From: Chimonanthus salicifolius
Taxonomy: Eukaryota > Streptophyta > Magnoliopsida > Laurales > Calycanthaceae
Length of the DNA: 64,000 bases
Assembly: GCA_013350335.1 (NCBI GenBank)
Contig: CM023534.1
Location: 25,873,302 to 25,937,301 of the forward strand
Direction: 5' to 3'
In this document: one piece after another, positions 22,799 through 35,100 of the stretch
Position numbering within the stretch: the stretch's first letter is position 1
How the letters are laid out: each line of letters opens with the position of its first letter
Notes under the pieces: model-generated
What the model was told of the DNA's origin: nothing
Database searches by the model: none
The model's input: only the letters and a program-made list of their open reading frames with translations
Made by a program: the position numbers and the translations under genes

Positions 22799-24363
22799 TG
22801 ATGAAGGGTGGGGTCGATTTTAACACCTACCTATACCTCCAACGTAGAAAGAAGAATTCCACAAGACCCGGCTTGGCAATTCGGCAGAATTCCAAGAGAA
22901 TCCAGACTCAAAGAACTTCGACGCCTCGGAAGATCCTCCAACCAACATCAACGAAATACGTCTCTTGATAATCCACCCGGATTGACGGCAAACGGGGCTT
23001 CAAAGAGGATGAACCAAAAACCTCAAGTTCTCACCGGAATAATGAGATAAGGTCAAGACTTCCTTGGGCGAAAATTGACACAATACAAAGATCACTCAAG
23101 AAAATATAAATTTCTAGAATTCAAGATTCCTAGAACTAATTGCAAAATTCGTCCAAGGAATTTGGACAAAATTTCAAACTAGAAACTAGAAACTAGAAAA
23201 TTCAAATTAGAACTAAAGAAACCAAAGAAAACAAGAAACTCAAAAGAGAAAGAGGAGCTTCAATCTCAAACTCAATGTGAATTGGATTGCTTATGTGTTT
23301 TGTACAATGCCCAAAGGCCTCTATTTTTACACAAAAACTCAAAAAATATTAATAAGGTATGCCATCCATCAAAACCATCCATTCAACCTCCTTTCCCAAG
23401 GATCAATTTACAACTTCGCTGACTTTCCATGGTTTGAGTAAGATCTACATGCCACTTGGATTCTAATTCCCATCCTTTCCTCTTTCCAACATTCCGTCAT
23501 GCATGTGAGAGATAAAATTCGTGTAAAAGATTAAATGCTTGGATTTGGCCTTTGAGTTGCTAAAAGGGTCAATTGGAACCTCAAGGGGTTGGCCTGAAGG
23601 TAGTGGGCGCAAGATTTCAGGATGAGGTCTTAGGTTCGATTCAGGATCAACTCCAATGAAGGATCACTGCCCATGGACTTACCCAGTGTGTGAAGATTGG
23701 GGGCTTTTCACACACCTCGGAGGACTAGTCAAGTGAGACGTTTGAACACCTCCGAAAATAAAATAAAAAAAGTTCAATTGGGGCTTAATTAAATGGATTT
23801 GAAGAATTACACCCATATGACATAGCTTGGGCTGACTTGGGGTCAACTTGGGTGGCTTTTGGAGTTGGGTATGAAGGTCTTTGGCACCAATATGTCTTTC
23901 ATACTCAATTATGGCTAATTGATCAATTTCATGGCTAAGGTCATCTTGAGGGTCATTTAATGGTTCAATTTCATGCATGATGTCCCCATCATTTCCTCTC
24001 ACTTGAGAAGAACTCGGCCTCAAGTTGAAATTGCCATATGCCAGAAGGAGAGAATCTTCAACATTGTACGCATTATAGAATTCCATATTATCTTGAGTGA
24101 TCTTTACATGGTGTCAATTTTCACCCAAGGAAGTCTTGGCCTTGTCTCATTCTTCCAGTGAGAATTTGAGATTTTGGCTCATCCTCTTTAAAGCGCCGTT
24201 TGCCGTCAATCCAGGTGGGTTATCAAGAGGCACATTTCATCCACATTGGTCAGAGGATCTTCCGAGACATCGGAATTCTTCGAGTCTGGGTTCTCTTGGA
24301 ATTATGTCAAATTACTAAGTCAAGTCTTGCAGAATTCTTTAAAACGGACCATACCCTTCATCG
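22799..24363. mobile_element. Element with long terminal inverted repeats, inside the RTE
   Basis: Flanked by TAGCT (22794-22798 and 24364-24368). Ends are TGATGAAGGGTGGGG and, inverted, CGATGAAGGGTATGG. Inside these, about 240 bp at 22860-23110 and 24090-24310 are complementary, for example GGATTGACGGCAAACGG on both arms, and GACTTCCTTGGG. No transposase. Long inverted repeats suggest a Foldback or Mutator-like non-autonomous element, but a 5 bp duplication does not fit the usual 9 bp of Mutator, so the class is open. A SINE-like sequence lies in its interior. Confidence 0.75.
23580..23775 (+). mobile_element. tRNA-derived SINE-like sequence
   Basis: Contains GGTTCGATTC at 23633-23642, a good match to the RNA polymerase III B box, about 40 bp after a weaker A-box-like CTGAAGGTAGTGGGCG. 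It ends in a GAAAATAAAATAAAAAAAG tail near 23755-23773. No target duplication was identified. Confidence 0.5.
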
Positions 24364-24717
24364 TAGCTCCAATAGATAACAAATTTAAAAAAACTCGTTT
24401 GAGGTGGTTTGGTCATGATAGTAACAAACTAAATACAACTCCAATGCGTAGAATTGAGAAGCTATAAATCACAAAGCAATAGGAGGAGAGGCCAACCACT
24501 AGAATCATAAAGGGAAGGGGCAAAAAAGAACATGTTAGATTATAGAGTCGCTGAGGTATCGTTCAAGATAGGGTCAGTTGGTGATTTTAGAACTTGTAAG
24601 GCCGACCCTGATTAGATAGGATGTTGGCCTTTGATAATAATGATGATGTCTAACACTAGTTAATACAAGTGGCCAACTCCTTTTTCTCCTACCCTCATTT
24701 GCTCTCAACCACTAGCC

Positions 24718-24720
<3 letters not shown>

Positions 24721-24766
<46 letters not shown>
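24721..24766 (+). repeat. (TC)23 microsatellite
   Basis: Uninterrupted TC dinucleotide run. Confidence 0.95.
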
Positions 24767-24769
<3 letters not shown>

Positions 24770-26956
24770 TTTTAAAAAACAAAAATCTTGACATCTATCT
24801 TCGTCTCTCACATTCTCTACGCCATCTTTCTTTATTCTCACTCTCAACTTCTTTTATATTGATGTCATTTTTTAATATTACTATTAAGTAAATACTAGTA
24901 AAATATGTTAATGAAACATTGTTTATACATTTCAATATGTGCTTTGTAAGAATGAATTAAAGGTCAAATATGTCTACATGACCTTGGCTTTGGTTTGGGT
25001 AAATGGGTCAACTCATTTAATAATTGGAAAAATGGGTTTGAGTTGGGTTAGCCCATGTATTAAGAGGCAACCTATATAATAAAAGGGTGCATAATGGATC
25101 AAGGGTTGGAAAAACAAATTGACTAGACCCAACTAAGCCGGATTCAACATATTGCCACTTTGCCAAGTCCAATTCCATGGACACATTTAGGAGAGAGGGA
25201 AGCAAATAATGTAAATCAGCCAGTTCATGGGAGATTGCTCTACATCATGCATGAGAGTGAATTCCTAACCAACCAATTAAATGCAATTTTCAAGCTGAAA
25301 AGTAGGACTGGTAATTTCATTGGCATCAGCTCTTGCTGACATTAAAATTTAAAAGATACACTACTAATGGTGAATAGGATTGCCACTTTTTTCTACAGAA
25401 AGACAGTGTTGGTTGGATTCAAAACAAGATAAAAGAGTTCCTTCCTTGAGAAATTCAGGAATATTCCCATGAATGACATCTTTAGAGCTTGGAAAGAATG
25501 TGCTGATCTTCAATAGCTTTCTATTCCATTAATGTTGCTTGAAGCTTTGGCTTCCTTTATATTTTGGGAAGATTGTAGTGTTGTTGTTTCTTCTCTTTTA
25601 TTGTTTGCTTTGTATTAGCCACTCTCGTGCCTTCTCCTTTTTAATATACTAACCATTTAAAAAAACAGATAAAAGAGTGAAAATTTAAACACCAAGAAAC
25701 CCAATTCTACTCTTGAACATAGTTTTGCAGAATGGCAGAATCCTCCCACCCCTGGGCATGCAGTCCCTAACATCTCCAATAAAGTGGTCACCATCTGGCA
25801 TCTATCCATTTTTTTAAAGACGATCAATCTATCCATTTTTGCCAAGGCCATTCTTAAAAGCATGGTTCTTATGCATTTAAGTAGCCCCCAGTCCTCAATC
25901 CCCCTTTCTCTCCTCTCCCCACATCCAAAAATATAGAAAAAAGAAAACCAAAATCTAGAACAAAATTATAAAAAAGAGAGAGATTTCTATCATGCAAAAA
26001 GCAACTTAAATGGTGTCCTTGGCAAGCCCAACGACCGAAATTATTTTTATGGAAAAAATATTATAAAGTCCAGGCTAGAAAATCCAAACAAACACATAAA
26101 AACAAAATAAAACAAGCTAAAGTCTATCAGAGAGGGTACAAAGAAGAAGACAAACCTGATCTCACTCCATAGCTATTATCTGAATCATTCTATGAAGCAG
26201 CATTCAGTTTCAAATACACGACCTCTGCATTTAATCCCTTTACCACATAGAGCGGGAGAGAGGGCGTACCTTAGAGTCTTTGACAGTGAGATGAGTTCGC
26301 CAAAGGAGGAATTACTGGAAAGAGATGGATGAGGAAAAGCCCTAGAAATGAATGGGTGGAGAGGAGGAACAGAGACGGATTGGAAACGGGTCGAATCCAA
26401 GTAAATCCGAGCTGCATCGTTGGTTTTAGATCCAGATCCGCCTTCTGATCCCCAGCATACACATTATCTGGATTCGGGCTCCCACTTCACAATCGGTAAA
26501 TCCTAGATGTAAACCCTGGCGGGTGAGAAAATGTCAAAACCCGCAGACGGCCATCACTCCAACCACAGCTGACATGACGGAGAAATGAGTTGGGAGAAGG
26601 ATGGAGAGCGAGACAGCGAAACTGGGTCAGTTCATGGGGTTTCAAATACGTACAGAGAGGTGGAAACGGAGTTGTGCAGGGTCGGGTAGGGATTCAAAGT
26701 TTCAGACCATAGTCACAAATAGAGGATATTAACATGATCGATAGTATATTCTCGGGAAAAATTAATGGAAAATTTTCGTAAAAAATATAATATTTAAAAA
26801 ATACTAAAAATGTAATAAATGAAATTATTATTAAAATGATAATAATAAAGAATTTATCAGTAATTTAACATGAATTTTGGAGATATTATCACAATATTAT
26901 CATTTATAATATTTTTAACGTGATTTTATTGAGAATTTACTCCTTTGTCGATAGAT
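24767..26956. other. Gene-free stretch; possible untranslated first exon at the right
   Basis: No coding exon recognised. On the minus strand, 26700 down to about 26270 is relatively GC-rich, contains CTAGGGCTTTTCC and ends CTCTAAG followed by GTACGCC, a good splice donor. This resembles a plant 5' untranslated exon, but no downstream coding exon was found. About 26735-26800 (TTCTCGGGAAAAATTAATGG and following) resembles the 3' end of the hAT complex near 8295, so it may be a hAT remnant. Confidence 0.3.
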
Positions 26957-26964
26957 CTCTAGAT

Positions 26965-27478
26965 CAGGGATTCAAAAATCGGCTCAGCCGATATATCGGC
27001 CGATAATTTTATCTCTCATACCGATATCGGTATTTTCTCTCTCCTCAGATATCGGAACCGTAAAAAAACCGCAAAAAACCGTGATGAACAGTGATGAACT
27101 GTGACAAAACCGCAAAAAACCGCAAAAAACTGTAAAAAACCGTGAACACCCCTGAAAACGGTAAACCCTGAACTGCGAAAAACCGTAGAAAACCGCGGAA
27201 AACCGCGAAAAACCGCGAAAACCGCAAAAAACCGTGAATACCCCTAAGAACCGTAAATCCTGGAAAACTGTGGAAAACCGCGAAAACCGCGAAAAACCGC
27301 GAAAAACCGTGTAAAAACTGCGAAAAACCGTATCGGTGTTTAAAAATTTTTTTTTTTTTAAAATACCGATATTTATGAATATCGGCCGATATTGTGACCG
27401 ATATTTCGGACCGAATATCGGCCGATATTCGGTATGTACGGCCAATACGATATGTATCGGCCGATATTTATACCTTAG
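26965..27478. mobile_element. hAT MITE with short-period repeat array
   Basis: Flanked by perfect 8 bp duplications CTCTAGAT (26957-26964, 27479-27486). Termini are CAGGGATTCAAAAATCGGC and, inverted, CTAAGGTATAAATATCGGCC. Subterminal regions are rich in CGATAT/ATATCG and CGGCCGATA. The interior 27058-27335 is an irregular array of a roughly 9-10 bp unit of the type AAAAACCGC or AAAAACCGT. Same terminal style as 41833-42208. Confidence 0.85.
27058..27335 (+). repeat. Array of about 10 bp AAAAACCGN units
   Basis: Over twenty imperfect copies of AAAAACCGC/AAAACCGTG, interspersed with slightly longer units (GTGAACACCCCTG, GTGAATACCCCTAAG). It lies wholly inside the MITE. Confidence 0.85.
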
Positions 27479-27486
27479 CTCTAGAT

Positions 27487-28234
27487 ATTGCCATCAATTG
27501 GTATTTTGGCATAAAAATGTGACAAATTTAAAAATATTACCAATATTTATAATATTGATTCAAACCAAGCATGTCTGGTATTCGCAATGTTGTAGGCAGA
27601 TATGTTTTAATTTTTATGTGTAAATGTCTAATTTACTTAAAAATAATTTTGATTAGCATAATTGAATTATTTTTAAAGTCAATAAACATTTAAATTTTAT
27701 AATTAAATATTAAAAAGTGCACTATCCAATAAGTCTTTAATTTTTATCATAATGGGAGGTATTAATTTTTTATTATATTTGTTATTTTTTTGTTTTTATA
27801 TGTTTTATTAAATGATAAACGAATTTTTTTATATGGTTTTATTTTATACATAATGGTGTTATTAGGTGGACCTATACAACGTAATTTATCTATTATTCTT
27901 TTCAAATTAATGCTTATATTTTTTATTCAAATTTAATTTAAATAAATAATAAGTCTTTTGAGGCCAAAAGATATTAGATCTTAATAGTGTAGTCACATAC
28001 AAAGCATTTTCTTTTAATGACCATGAACATGATATGAAGTGTCGTTAAACAAATTTTGGCGTAATTTATGTTTTCAAACAATTCTAATACATTTTTTTAA
28101 TTTTAAGTTGTTAGAATTTTAAAATTCTAATGTCAAATTTCAAGATGAACCAAATAGAGAATTTTAGAAGTTAAAAATTTTAAAATTTAGAATTTGTTAG
28201 AATTTAAAATTCAAAATAATTCTAAAGAAGAATT
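27487..28234. other. AT-rich gene-free stretch
   Basis: Strongly AT-rich, with no open frame of note and no recognised element. Confidence 0.5.
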
Positions 28235-29663
28235 TGTTGCCCAGATATTGACCCGAGAGAGGGGTGAATTGGGTCAATGCAAACTTTTTGGGTTTTCTTA
28301 AATTACACAATTTAGAAAAATAAGATGCAAATAAGTAATAAATAAATGCCAGAATATAAAAGAGGTGATGAGAAAAGATGGAGAGATTGAACCCGAGATT
28401 TTTATGAGGTTTGGCGTTCTTGCGTAAGTCCTCGCCTCAAGTACACCATTTGAGGATTGAATACACTAAACTTTTCATTCAATGGTGGAGAATAAACCTG
28501 TTACAATGCTTGTAGAGAACACTCTCTAATTTGAAGGTGAAGACACCCTTCTACTTCACAAGGGTTATACCAACCTTTTACAAACTTATCTCTCAAACAA
28601 ATATAGAAGAATACAATGTAAAGCTTAGGAATAACTTACAAATGTTTACAAAACAAGTTTACTAAGAGTTACTGAAAGATTTGAACTAGAATGGCTCAAG
28701 GTAAGATTGCAAGAGATAGATTTTTGAGCTAGAGTGTGTTTAGAATTTGACTTCAATAAATTCTTTGTGATTCCAAGTAAGTCAACACTCCTTATGCCCA
28801 TTGATGCTTTGTTTTATAAGTTTATCATGTTTAAAACCGTTGCCAATCATTAAATGAAGGAAAGGGCCAATGGAGAGGGCATTTATGATTCAAAAAATAT
28901 TACCGTTTCGCAATTCAATCGACTGAAATGAAGATTCAGTCGACTGAAAACATCCTGGATATCAGACGGTTTATCAGTGAATAATTCAGTTAGCTGAACC
29001 TAAAAATTCAGTCGACTGAAATCACATCCCATGAAAATTAAGAATTTCAATCGGCTGAAACTTTCATTCAGTCAACTGAAATCACATCCCTGTGAAAATC
29101 CAGAATTTCAGTCGGCTGAAACTTTAGTTCAGTCGACTAAAAGTCCATCCCCACTTAATCCATTATTTTAGTCGACAGAATTCTCTAATTCAGACGACTA
29201 AAATGACCCTTAGATTGTAAGCTTTATTTTGGTCATTTCAAACACACTTGATATGTCTTGAGGACTAAATCATATCTTAGGATTCCATTTTGATGCATAA
29301 GATTAAGTTTGGTATTCTAGGGTCCACTAGAGGGTGACTTGAGCCATGGTGTTCAAATGTTTAAGCACATTTACAACACAATTTCCTAAACACTCATAAT
29401 TAGACTCTATACGTGACTTTGATCTTCCAAGTTCTTGATTTTCAGTCTTTGGATTTTGTAGGTCATTAGATCTCCAAGATTTGACTTGATGTATAAGGCT
29501 TGATATCATCAACTTGATCTTCATGATATCCAATACATGTCTTCTTAAGTGTGACACATGTCTTATAGAGTAATACCATTTGAAATGTTAAATATCACAC
29601 TTTAATGGTTTGTGGTCATAAAAAATACTCATATACCCTTGGGTTGAAACTTTGGGACTAACA
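28235..29663 (-). mobile_element. LTR of a Copia element (SIRE/Maximus style)
   Basis: TGTTGCCCAG at the left and GGGACTAACA at the right, hence TGTTAG...GGCAACA on the minus strand. It is directly followed by ATCTCCCCC, a polypurine tract read on the minus strand (GGGGGAGAT), so this is the 3' LTR of a minus-strand element. Near 28915-29190 it holds many copies of the palindrome TTCAGTCGACTGAA and variants. No second LTR was found. Confidence 0.7.
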
Positions 29664-30731
29664 ATCTCCCCCTTTTTTATGATGACAAACCATTGCATAG
29701 AAATCATAAATAAAGGATACACAATTTGTGATCCTCCCCCTTACTTCATGCATAGAAACAAATTTTCCATTTTCTTCAAGATACATTTCAAATGACAAGT
29801 ATTTTCCCTCTTTTCTTCATAGATGTATTTCTAAATAAAATAAGTACGTCATATCCATCATTACACAATCTACTCAACCATATTGAGATATGTAAATGAA
29901 TAACATAAAGACAACATTAACATAAGTAATATGAACCCATTAAATTTAATTAACATGCCAAAAGATTTTATAACAAAATACAAAGGGGATATAAAAGAAT
30001 TTTCAGTGCAATCATTGATATTTCTCCCCCTATGGCATCATCAAAAACAAAAGAGGGCAAGGGTCACTCGAAGCCAAGATGGGCCATGAGAAGGCTTAAC
30101 TGAAGATGCACTCGATCAGTATCATCACGAGAGGCGTCGAGTTTGTCCTTAACAAATTCGCGAAGACTGTCACGCCTAATTGGAATGTGGTCATAATTAG
30201 ATCCACACCTAAAATGGGATGCTTATGTGGTGTTGTGGATTCTCTAAACCATAACAAAAAACAATGGATCACCTTGGAAATCCTTCCCTCTGACCTCCAA
30301 GAAAACTCCATGTAGAATTTGGAAATTGCCTACAACAAATAGGAGATGACTGAATCTGGGCATTCTAAATTTTCAAGATTGTGTCTAGAGGAAGCACTGA
30401 TGAGAAACCCAACAATGGCTGCAAGTCCCTCCACTTAGGTTTTTCCTAAAATTTAAAAGTCAGAAAACGTCAGTAGAAACAAACTGCAAAGGTTGTGTAT
30501 GCCTTTTTTATATATAATCATATAAGTCAGGTGCAACCTATCCTTCAATGCAAGGAACTCACATCCAATGGGAAAAAGGTGCAATATGTTCATTGCATTT
30601 CTTGGAAAAGGTAGAAGATATTAAGGACCCAACCAGTAGAAAAAGTTTTCTACACAGCAAGGTTTGTAGTCTGCAAATAATTGGAATGATTCTCTAGCTA
30701 GGAAGGAGTAGTTTTAAAAAGTGTAGAGATT
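29664..30731 (-). mobile_element. Internal 3' region of the same Copia element, truncated
   Basis: Contains further polypurine-like tracts (minus GGGGGAGAAATATC near 30020) and the end of a minus-strand ORF: RRDSLREFVKDKLDASRDDT up to MAHLGFE with a stop at 30064-30066. No catalytic domain remains. From about 30320 rightwards nothing is recognised. The right limit is set only by the next element. Confidence 0.5.
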
Positions 30732-31444
30732 GGATCTGTAACGCCCCACCCTTTTTCACTCGCTTCTTCCTGTAAATCAGAGTCTATTTTTTTTTTTTTA
30801 TAACAGAGTAAAGTGATAGAGAGCGGGACGTCACGGCGCAAGGTAAGTCCGAACTTTCAAAGTCCAACCCTTAACTGGCCAACTCTATGTGTGCATTGGA
30901 GTCAGTCCATGAAAACGGTTCACACATAGCAATATAATCATGCGGAATAAAAAATCATAACATGCGGAATCATAGCAAAGCACGTCAAGTCTTTATTCAT
31001 AATTAATTATCCAATAAAACATCCAACCATAGCAAGTTCATCTAAGTTATTACAATCCGAATTTTAGATACTCAAAATACAAGCCCATGAGTATCTTAAA
31101 CAAAATATAAAATATAATCCTCCAAGCTCCTATGCCTGGCCCATTTCGCTTTCATCGTTCTCCTTGTTTCCTGTATCATCCACTAGGGTAGAAGTAGGGC
31201 GTTAGAACAACACGCCCAGTAGGTATTCCAATTAGGGTTAACACATGGGTTAGTACCAAAAATCCAGATATAATATATATCAAATCCAGTTATAATAAAC
31301 ATTGTATCCAAAACAGTGTATGATAATAGAAATCCAATCATACCGATAAAAACCAGAAACATTGCATGATAATAAAGATCATAATCATGCCGATTCAATG
31401 CCATCCCATGCTATCATATGCAATGAGTACCACCCATCACAAAA

Positions 31445-31738
31445 CATCCTCTTGATGGAAAACTCCTCATCAAGGTATCCCCACGATTCTATTACAGACG
31501 CCCCGACAGAGTGTGGATCTCCTGTTACATTTCATACATAGTATCCTCTTGATGGAAAGCTCCTCATCAAGGTATTCCCCCCACGAGTGTTTTACGGACG
31601 CCCCGATGGAGTCTGAGTCTCCGGATACCGTTCATACATAGTATCCTCTTGATGGAATGCTCCTCATCAAGGTATCTCCCCACGAATGTTTTACGGACGC
31701 CCCGACGGAGTGTGGGTCTCCGGTTACCATTCATCCTT
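31445..31738 (+). repeat. Three tandem units of about 98-100 bp
   Basis: CCTCTTGATGGAA starts at 31448, 31545 and 31645. Each unit holds the hairpin CTTGATG...CATCAAG and then GACGCCCCGA, GGAGT and a GTTAC- or ATACC-containing end. Confidence 0.85.
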
Positions 31739-32109
31739 CCCATGCCATGCATGAGATACAAATGTCCACATGCTATGCAATTACACAAATCATAGCATTT
31801 AAAAGCTCATATTTGAAACATATACAACACATGTTATTTTATCATATAAACATAGCATTTAAAACTCACATTTTGAAACATATCCTTTGCAATATAAATT
31901 CATCAAATCAAAATAAAACAATATACATAAACCCATGGTTTCAAAGAGGTAGAATCCTACCAAATACCGCTAACGTGTCCTTGCGTCTTTCGTTCGGTAA
32001 CCACTCACGATTGTAAACACCTTGTGAGGTCCCGTTACCTTATAACATATTAATCAATTAAAGCATGTCCCATTTATTTTGTAGTATTGTTTAGTCCATA
32101 AACATAATC

Positions 32110-33700
32110 CTCATGGGATGCCGTACACCATGGCCGAACCCATGGTTTACCATTTTCTCACTTATTTACCAAATTGCCATTGGTCTAATCTTTAGTTAAT
32201 ATTTCATTTTTAATATGCCAAACATAGTCCCTATGTCTACCAAACAATTCCCATGGGGTTCGGCCATACACCATGGCCGAACCCATGGTCCATTAACTCA
32301 CTTAATTACAATAATGCCATTGTACCAAATAACATAACCAATAACATAACATAGGTCTAGTCATTTATTTAAACACTCATAACAATCCCAATAACCCTTT
32401 AAAATAATTCATAACCGATTCCTTTAAACATATTAGGTCCATACATGACCCATAAAAATTCCTTAACCACTTAAGTTCATAAAAAACCTCATGGGGTTCG
32501 GCCATACACCATGACCGACCCATGATCTTTCATTTTTGGCCTTTAATTACAATTTTGCCATTTACACAAATCTCTAAGTTACTTTATTTAAACACTTAGT
32601 CTATCAAACATTCATCATGGGGTTCAGTCATACACCATGGCCGAACCCATGATTCTTCATCTTAGACGATATTTACATTTTTGCCATTCCTTTAATCTTA
32701 TTAGGTTTATGTCCAAAACCGATCCATATAACCCATATGATCCCTTAGTTGATTCATGGGGTTCGGCCATACATCTTGACCGAACCCTATGATGGATAAC
32801 TTCCTAATTATAGAAACTTTCCAAATTTAGTCCCCACCTTCCATAATTAGAGACTTTTCAATTTAATCTCCACCTTCCATATTTGGAGACTTTCCAATTT
32901 AATCTCCACCTTCCATAATTAGAGACTTTCTAATTTAATCTCCACCTTCTATATTTGGAGACTTTCCAATTTAATCTCCACCTTCCAAAATTAGAGACTT
33001 TCCAATTTAATCTCCACCTTCCATATTTGGAGACTTTCTAATTTAATCTCCACCTTCCATAATTAGAGACTTTCAAATTTAATCTCCACCTTCCATATTT
33101 GGAGACTTTCCAATTTGATCTCCATCTTCCATAATTAGAGACTTTCCAATTTAATAACCCTTCTCCATTTTAGTCAATTAACATACATCAAAAATACCAA
33201 AACAACTCCATGGGGTTCAGCCATACACCATGGCCGAACCCTATGGTTCATAATCTTCTTTCTAATAAATATTCATCCAATGAAATTCCTTAATAAATTA
33301 AATCCATACAAAACTTCATAGGGTTCGGCAATACACCATGGCCGAACCACCTCATGGAGTTCGGCCATACAACATGGCCGAACCCATGATCTTTCAATTT
33401 GGCCCATATTTACAAAATTGCCACCATCTCCATGATCTCCATTCGATCATCATCAAATTAAATCCATCTATATTTTACCACGGTTTTCATCGTTCAAAAC
33501 TCCATTAATAATTCACCAAAGTCCTTCCATGGTTTCCAACCCAAAAACCCATAATTTAAACCATGTCTTTCCATGGTTTCTATCTTTCAAACTTTTATTA
33601 AAATGCTATAGTCCTTCAATATTTTTCCATTAAATAAAACCATAATCCTTCCCAATTCTCTTCCATGGGGTTCGGCCCTTCATCATGGCCGAACCCTATG
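32110..33700. repeat. About nine dispersed GGTTCGGCC/GGCCGAACC hairpins
   Basis: An imperfect palindrome of the form GGTTCGGCCATACACCATGG followed by CCGAACCC occurs near 32112, 32257, 32494, 32619, 32758, 33210, 33318, 33356 and 33666. Copies differ by a few bases and are separated by unrelated AT-rich DNA. Confidence 0.85.
32808..33158 (+). repeat. About ten tandem 36 bp units
   Basis: Unit core GAGACTTTCCAATTTAATCT then CCACCTTCCAT. Units alternate between ATAATTAGAGAC and ATATTTGGAGAC, giving a 72 bp higher-order period. Confidence 0.9.
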
Positions 33701-35100
33701 ATTCTTTTCTTTTAAACAAAAATTATAAAAACATTTACTGGTTCCGCGACTCCTCCGATTTTCTGTCGCTCCGATTGGTTCTTTCTCTTCCAATTCTTTT
33801 CTTCCCTTAGCCTCCTTGATCTTCCATTCGGCTGGCTGCCTTCTCTTCTCTTTGTTCTTGCCAAGAATGAGTCTTGAAAGAGAGAGAGAATTGGGCTATG
33901 GGTGTGTGTAATGCGCCCTTGCTGCCCTTCTCTTTTATTAATCTCCAACCGGCCAATCTTAGAAGGTGCTAAGATTACAATATGAATGCCGTGTATCCCT
34001 TGCTGAAAATGACCATTGCCGTGTGCACTTGCTTCCTTTTAATAACTCCCTCTTGATCCCAACTTAGAAGGTGCTAAGATAAATAATTCCCCTTTCTTAT
34101 TTTTGTGTGTATTGTGCGCCCTCTCCTTTATAAAAACTTCCACCCGGCCAACCTGAATCCTAAATTTAGAATGTGCTATGCGCCCATTGTGTTTAACAAT
34201 TGCCTTAGTGCCATGCACCCCTTCTTTTTAGCAATTGCCTTAATACCACTCTCAACAAGGCAATGACCCTTTTTAGATACTCCATCTTATCTTGCGCATA
34301 ACCCTATACACGGCTTAGCAATATCTCTTTATTTGGATTAGATACTTCTTTATTTAAGCAATAGGATATCATTGCCTAATCCCAACGTGTGACCCATTTT
34401 AGGACCATCCTAAAATCTTTCCATTTAATCTTAGATATCTTCTCAAGATATTCTAGCATAAAATCATGGATATGGATATCTACAATTTGGCCATGTAATG
34501 TATATTCCATTAAAAATATTAATATCCTTTCTATGTTCCCTTTATGTGCATCTCACTTGATTTATATCCCTTATTTATAGATATTACATCACTAATTAAA
34601 TTCAGCCCCAATTAATTTTTATTGAAACCATTTTCACATTCGTTGGGTCTTAATTGGGGAATGACCCAACCCTTTACCCATTTAAGATCCCTATTTAATA
34701 ATTCACAAATTAAAAGGGTAATTTTTCATATATATTAATTACTTGAAAATCCGGGGTGTTACAGGATCCACTTAAATCTTTAGGGTGTGACAGGCATGGA
34801 CCTGTTTTTCTTTGAAATGTTAGGCCAGATTGGGTGGACCAGGCATGTGTTAGGTTTATTAGTAAAAATAAACACACCCAATAAATATCGGAATAAAATG
34901 AAGCACAAGCAAACACCGAAAATTTATGTGGTTCGGCCCACCTTTGGCCTACATCCACGAAGCGTGTAAATATTTTATTAAGAGAGAGAATAAAACAAGG
35001 CTTACAAGAGAGATTTAATGAGTTTGAATCTACACCCAACCCAAGTATGAGAATAAGTTTATAATCCTTCACTTCGATCTCGATAAACGTTGAAGAGAAC

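Larger units (their letters stand above)
20680..24650 (+). pseudogene. RTE-type LINE, split into three pieces
   Basis: Plant RTE-clade reverse transcriptase relic. Piece 1 (20680-20778) reads GDIQSCVSYRAIKLISHT. Piece 2 (21924-22798) reads LRQLIKKYREKKKHLYM, FIDLKKAYDKV, then SWCMLFADDTVLIS with the FADD catalytic motif, and LKISRTKTKYKECSFSG. Piece 3 (24364-24650) reads PIDNKFKKTRLRWFGH, the usual RTE C-terminus, and ends with an ATAATGATGATG tail typical of RTE elements. A solo LTR separates pieces 1 and 2, and an inverted-repeat element separates pieces 2 and 3. Joined, pieces 2 and 3 read through GIAPIDNKF. Stops and a deletion after WERVIE show it is dead. Confidence 0.8.
30737..34763. 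mobile_element. 4 kb solo LTR, Gypsy-like
   Basis: Begins TGTAACGCCCC and ends GGGGTGTTACA, which are near-perfect inverted termini, with a 5 bp duplication GGATC (30732-30736, 34764-34768). No coding domain lies within 4027 bp. Very long LTRs with such termini are known from Gypsy lineages (Tekay/Del and Ogre/Tat); the lineage here is inference. It carries three kinds of internal repeat, described separately. Confidence 0.75.

Noticed and set aside
27058..27335. Telomere-like repeat tract
   Set aside because: The unit AAAAACCGN differs from plant TTTAGGG and is confined to a MITE.
26984..27445. 153-codon repetitive Phe/Arg-rich ORF
   Set aside because: Direct product of the short-period MITE array.
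32808..33158. Regular ~36 bp repeats as a CRISPR array
   Set aside because: Units are contiguous without unique spacers and the genome is a plant; they are tandem repeats in an LTR.
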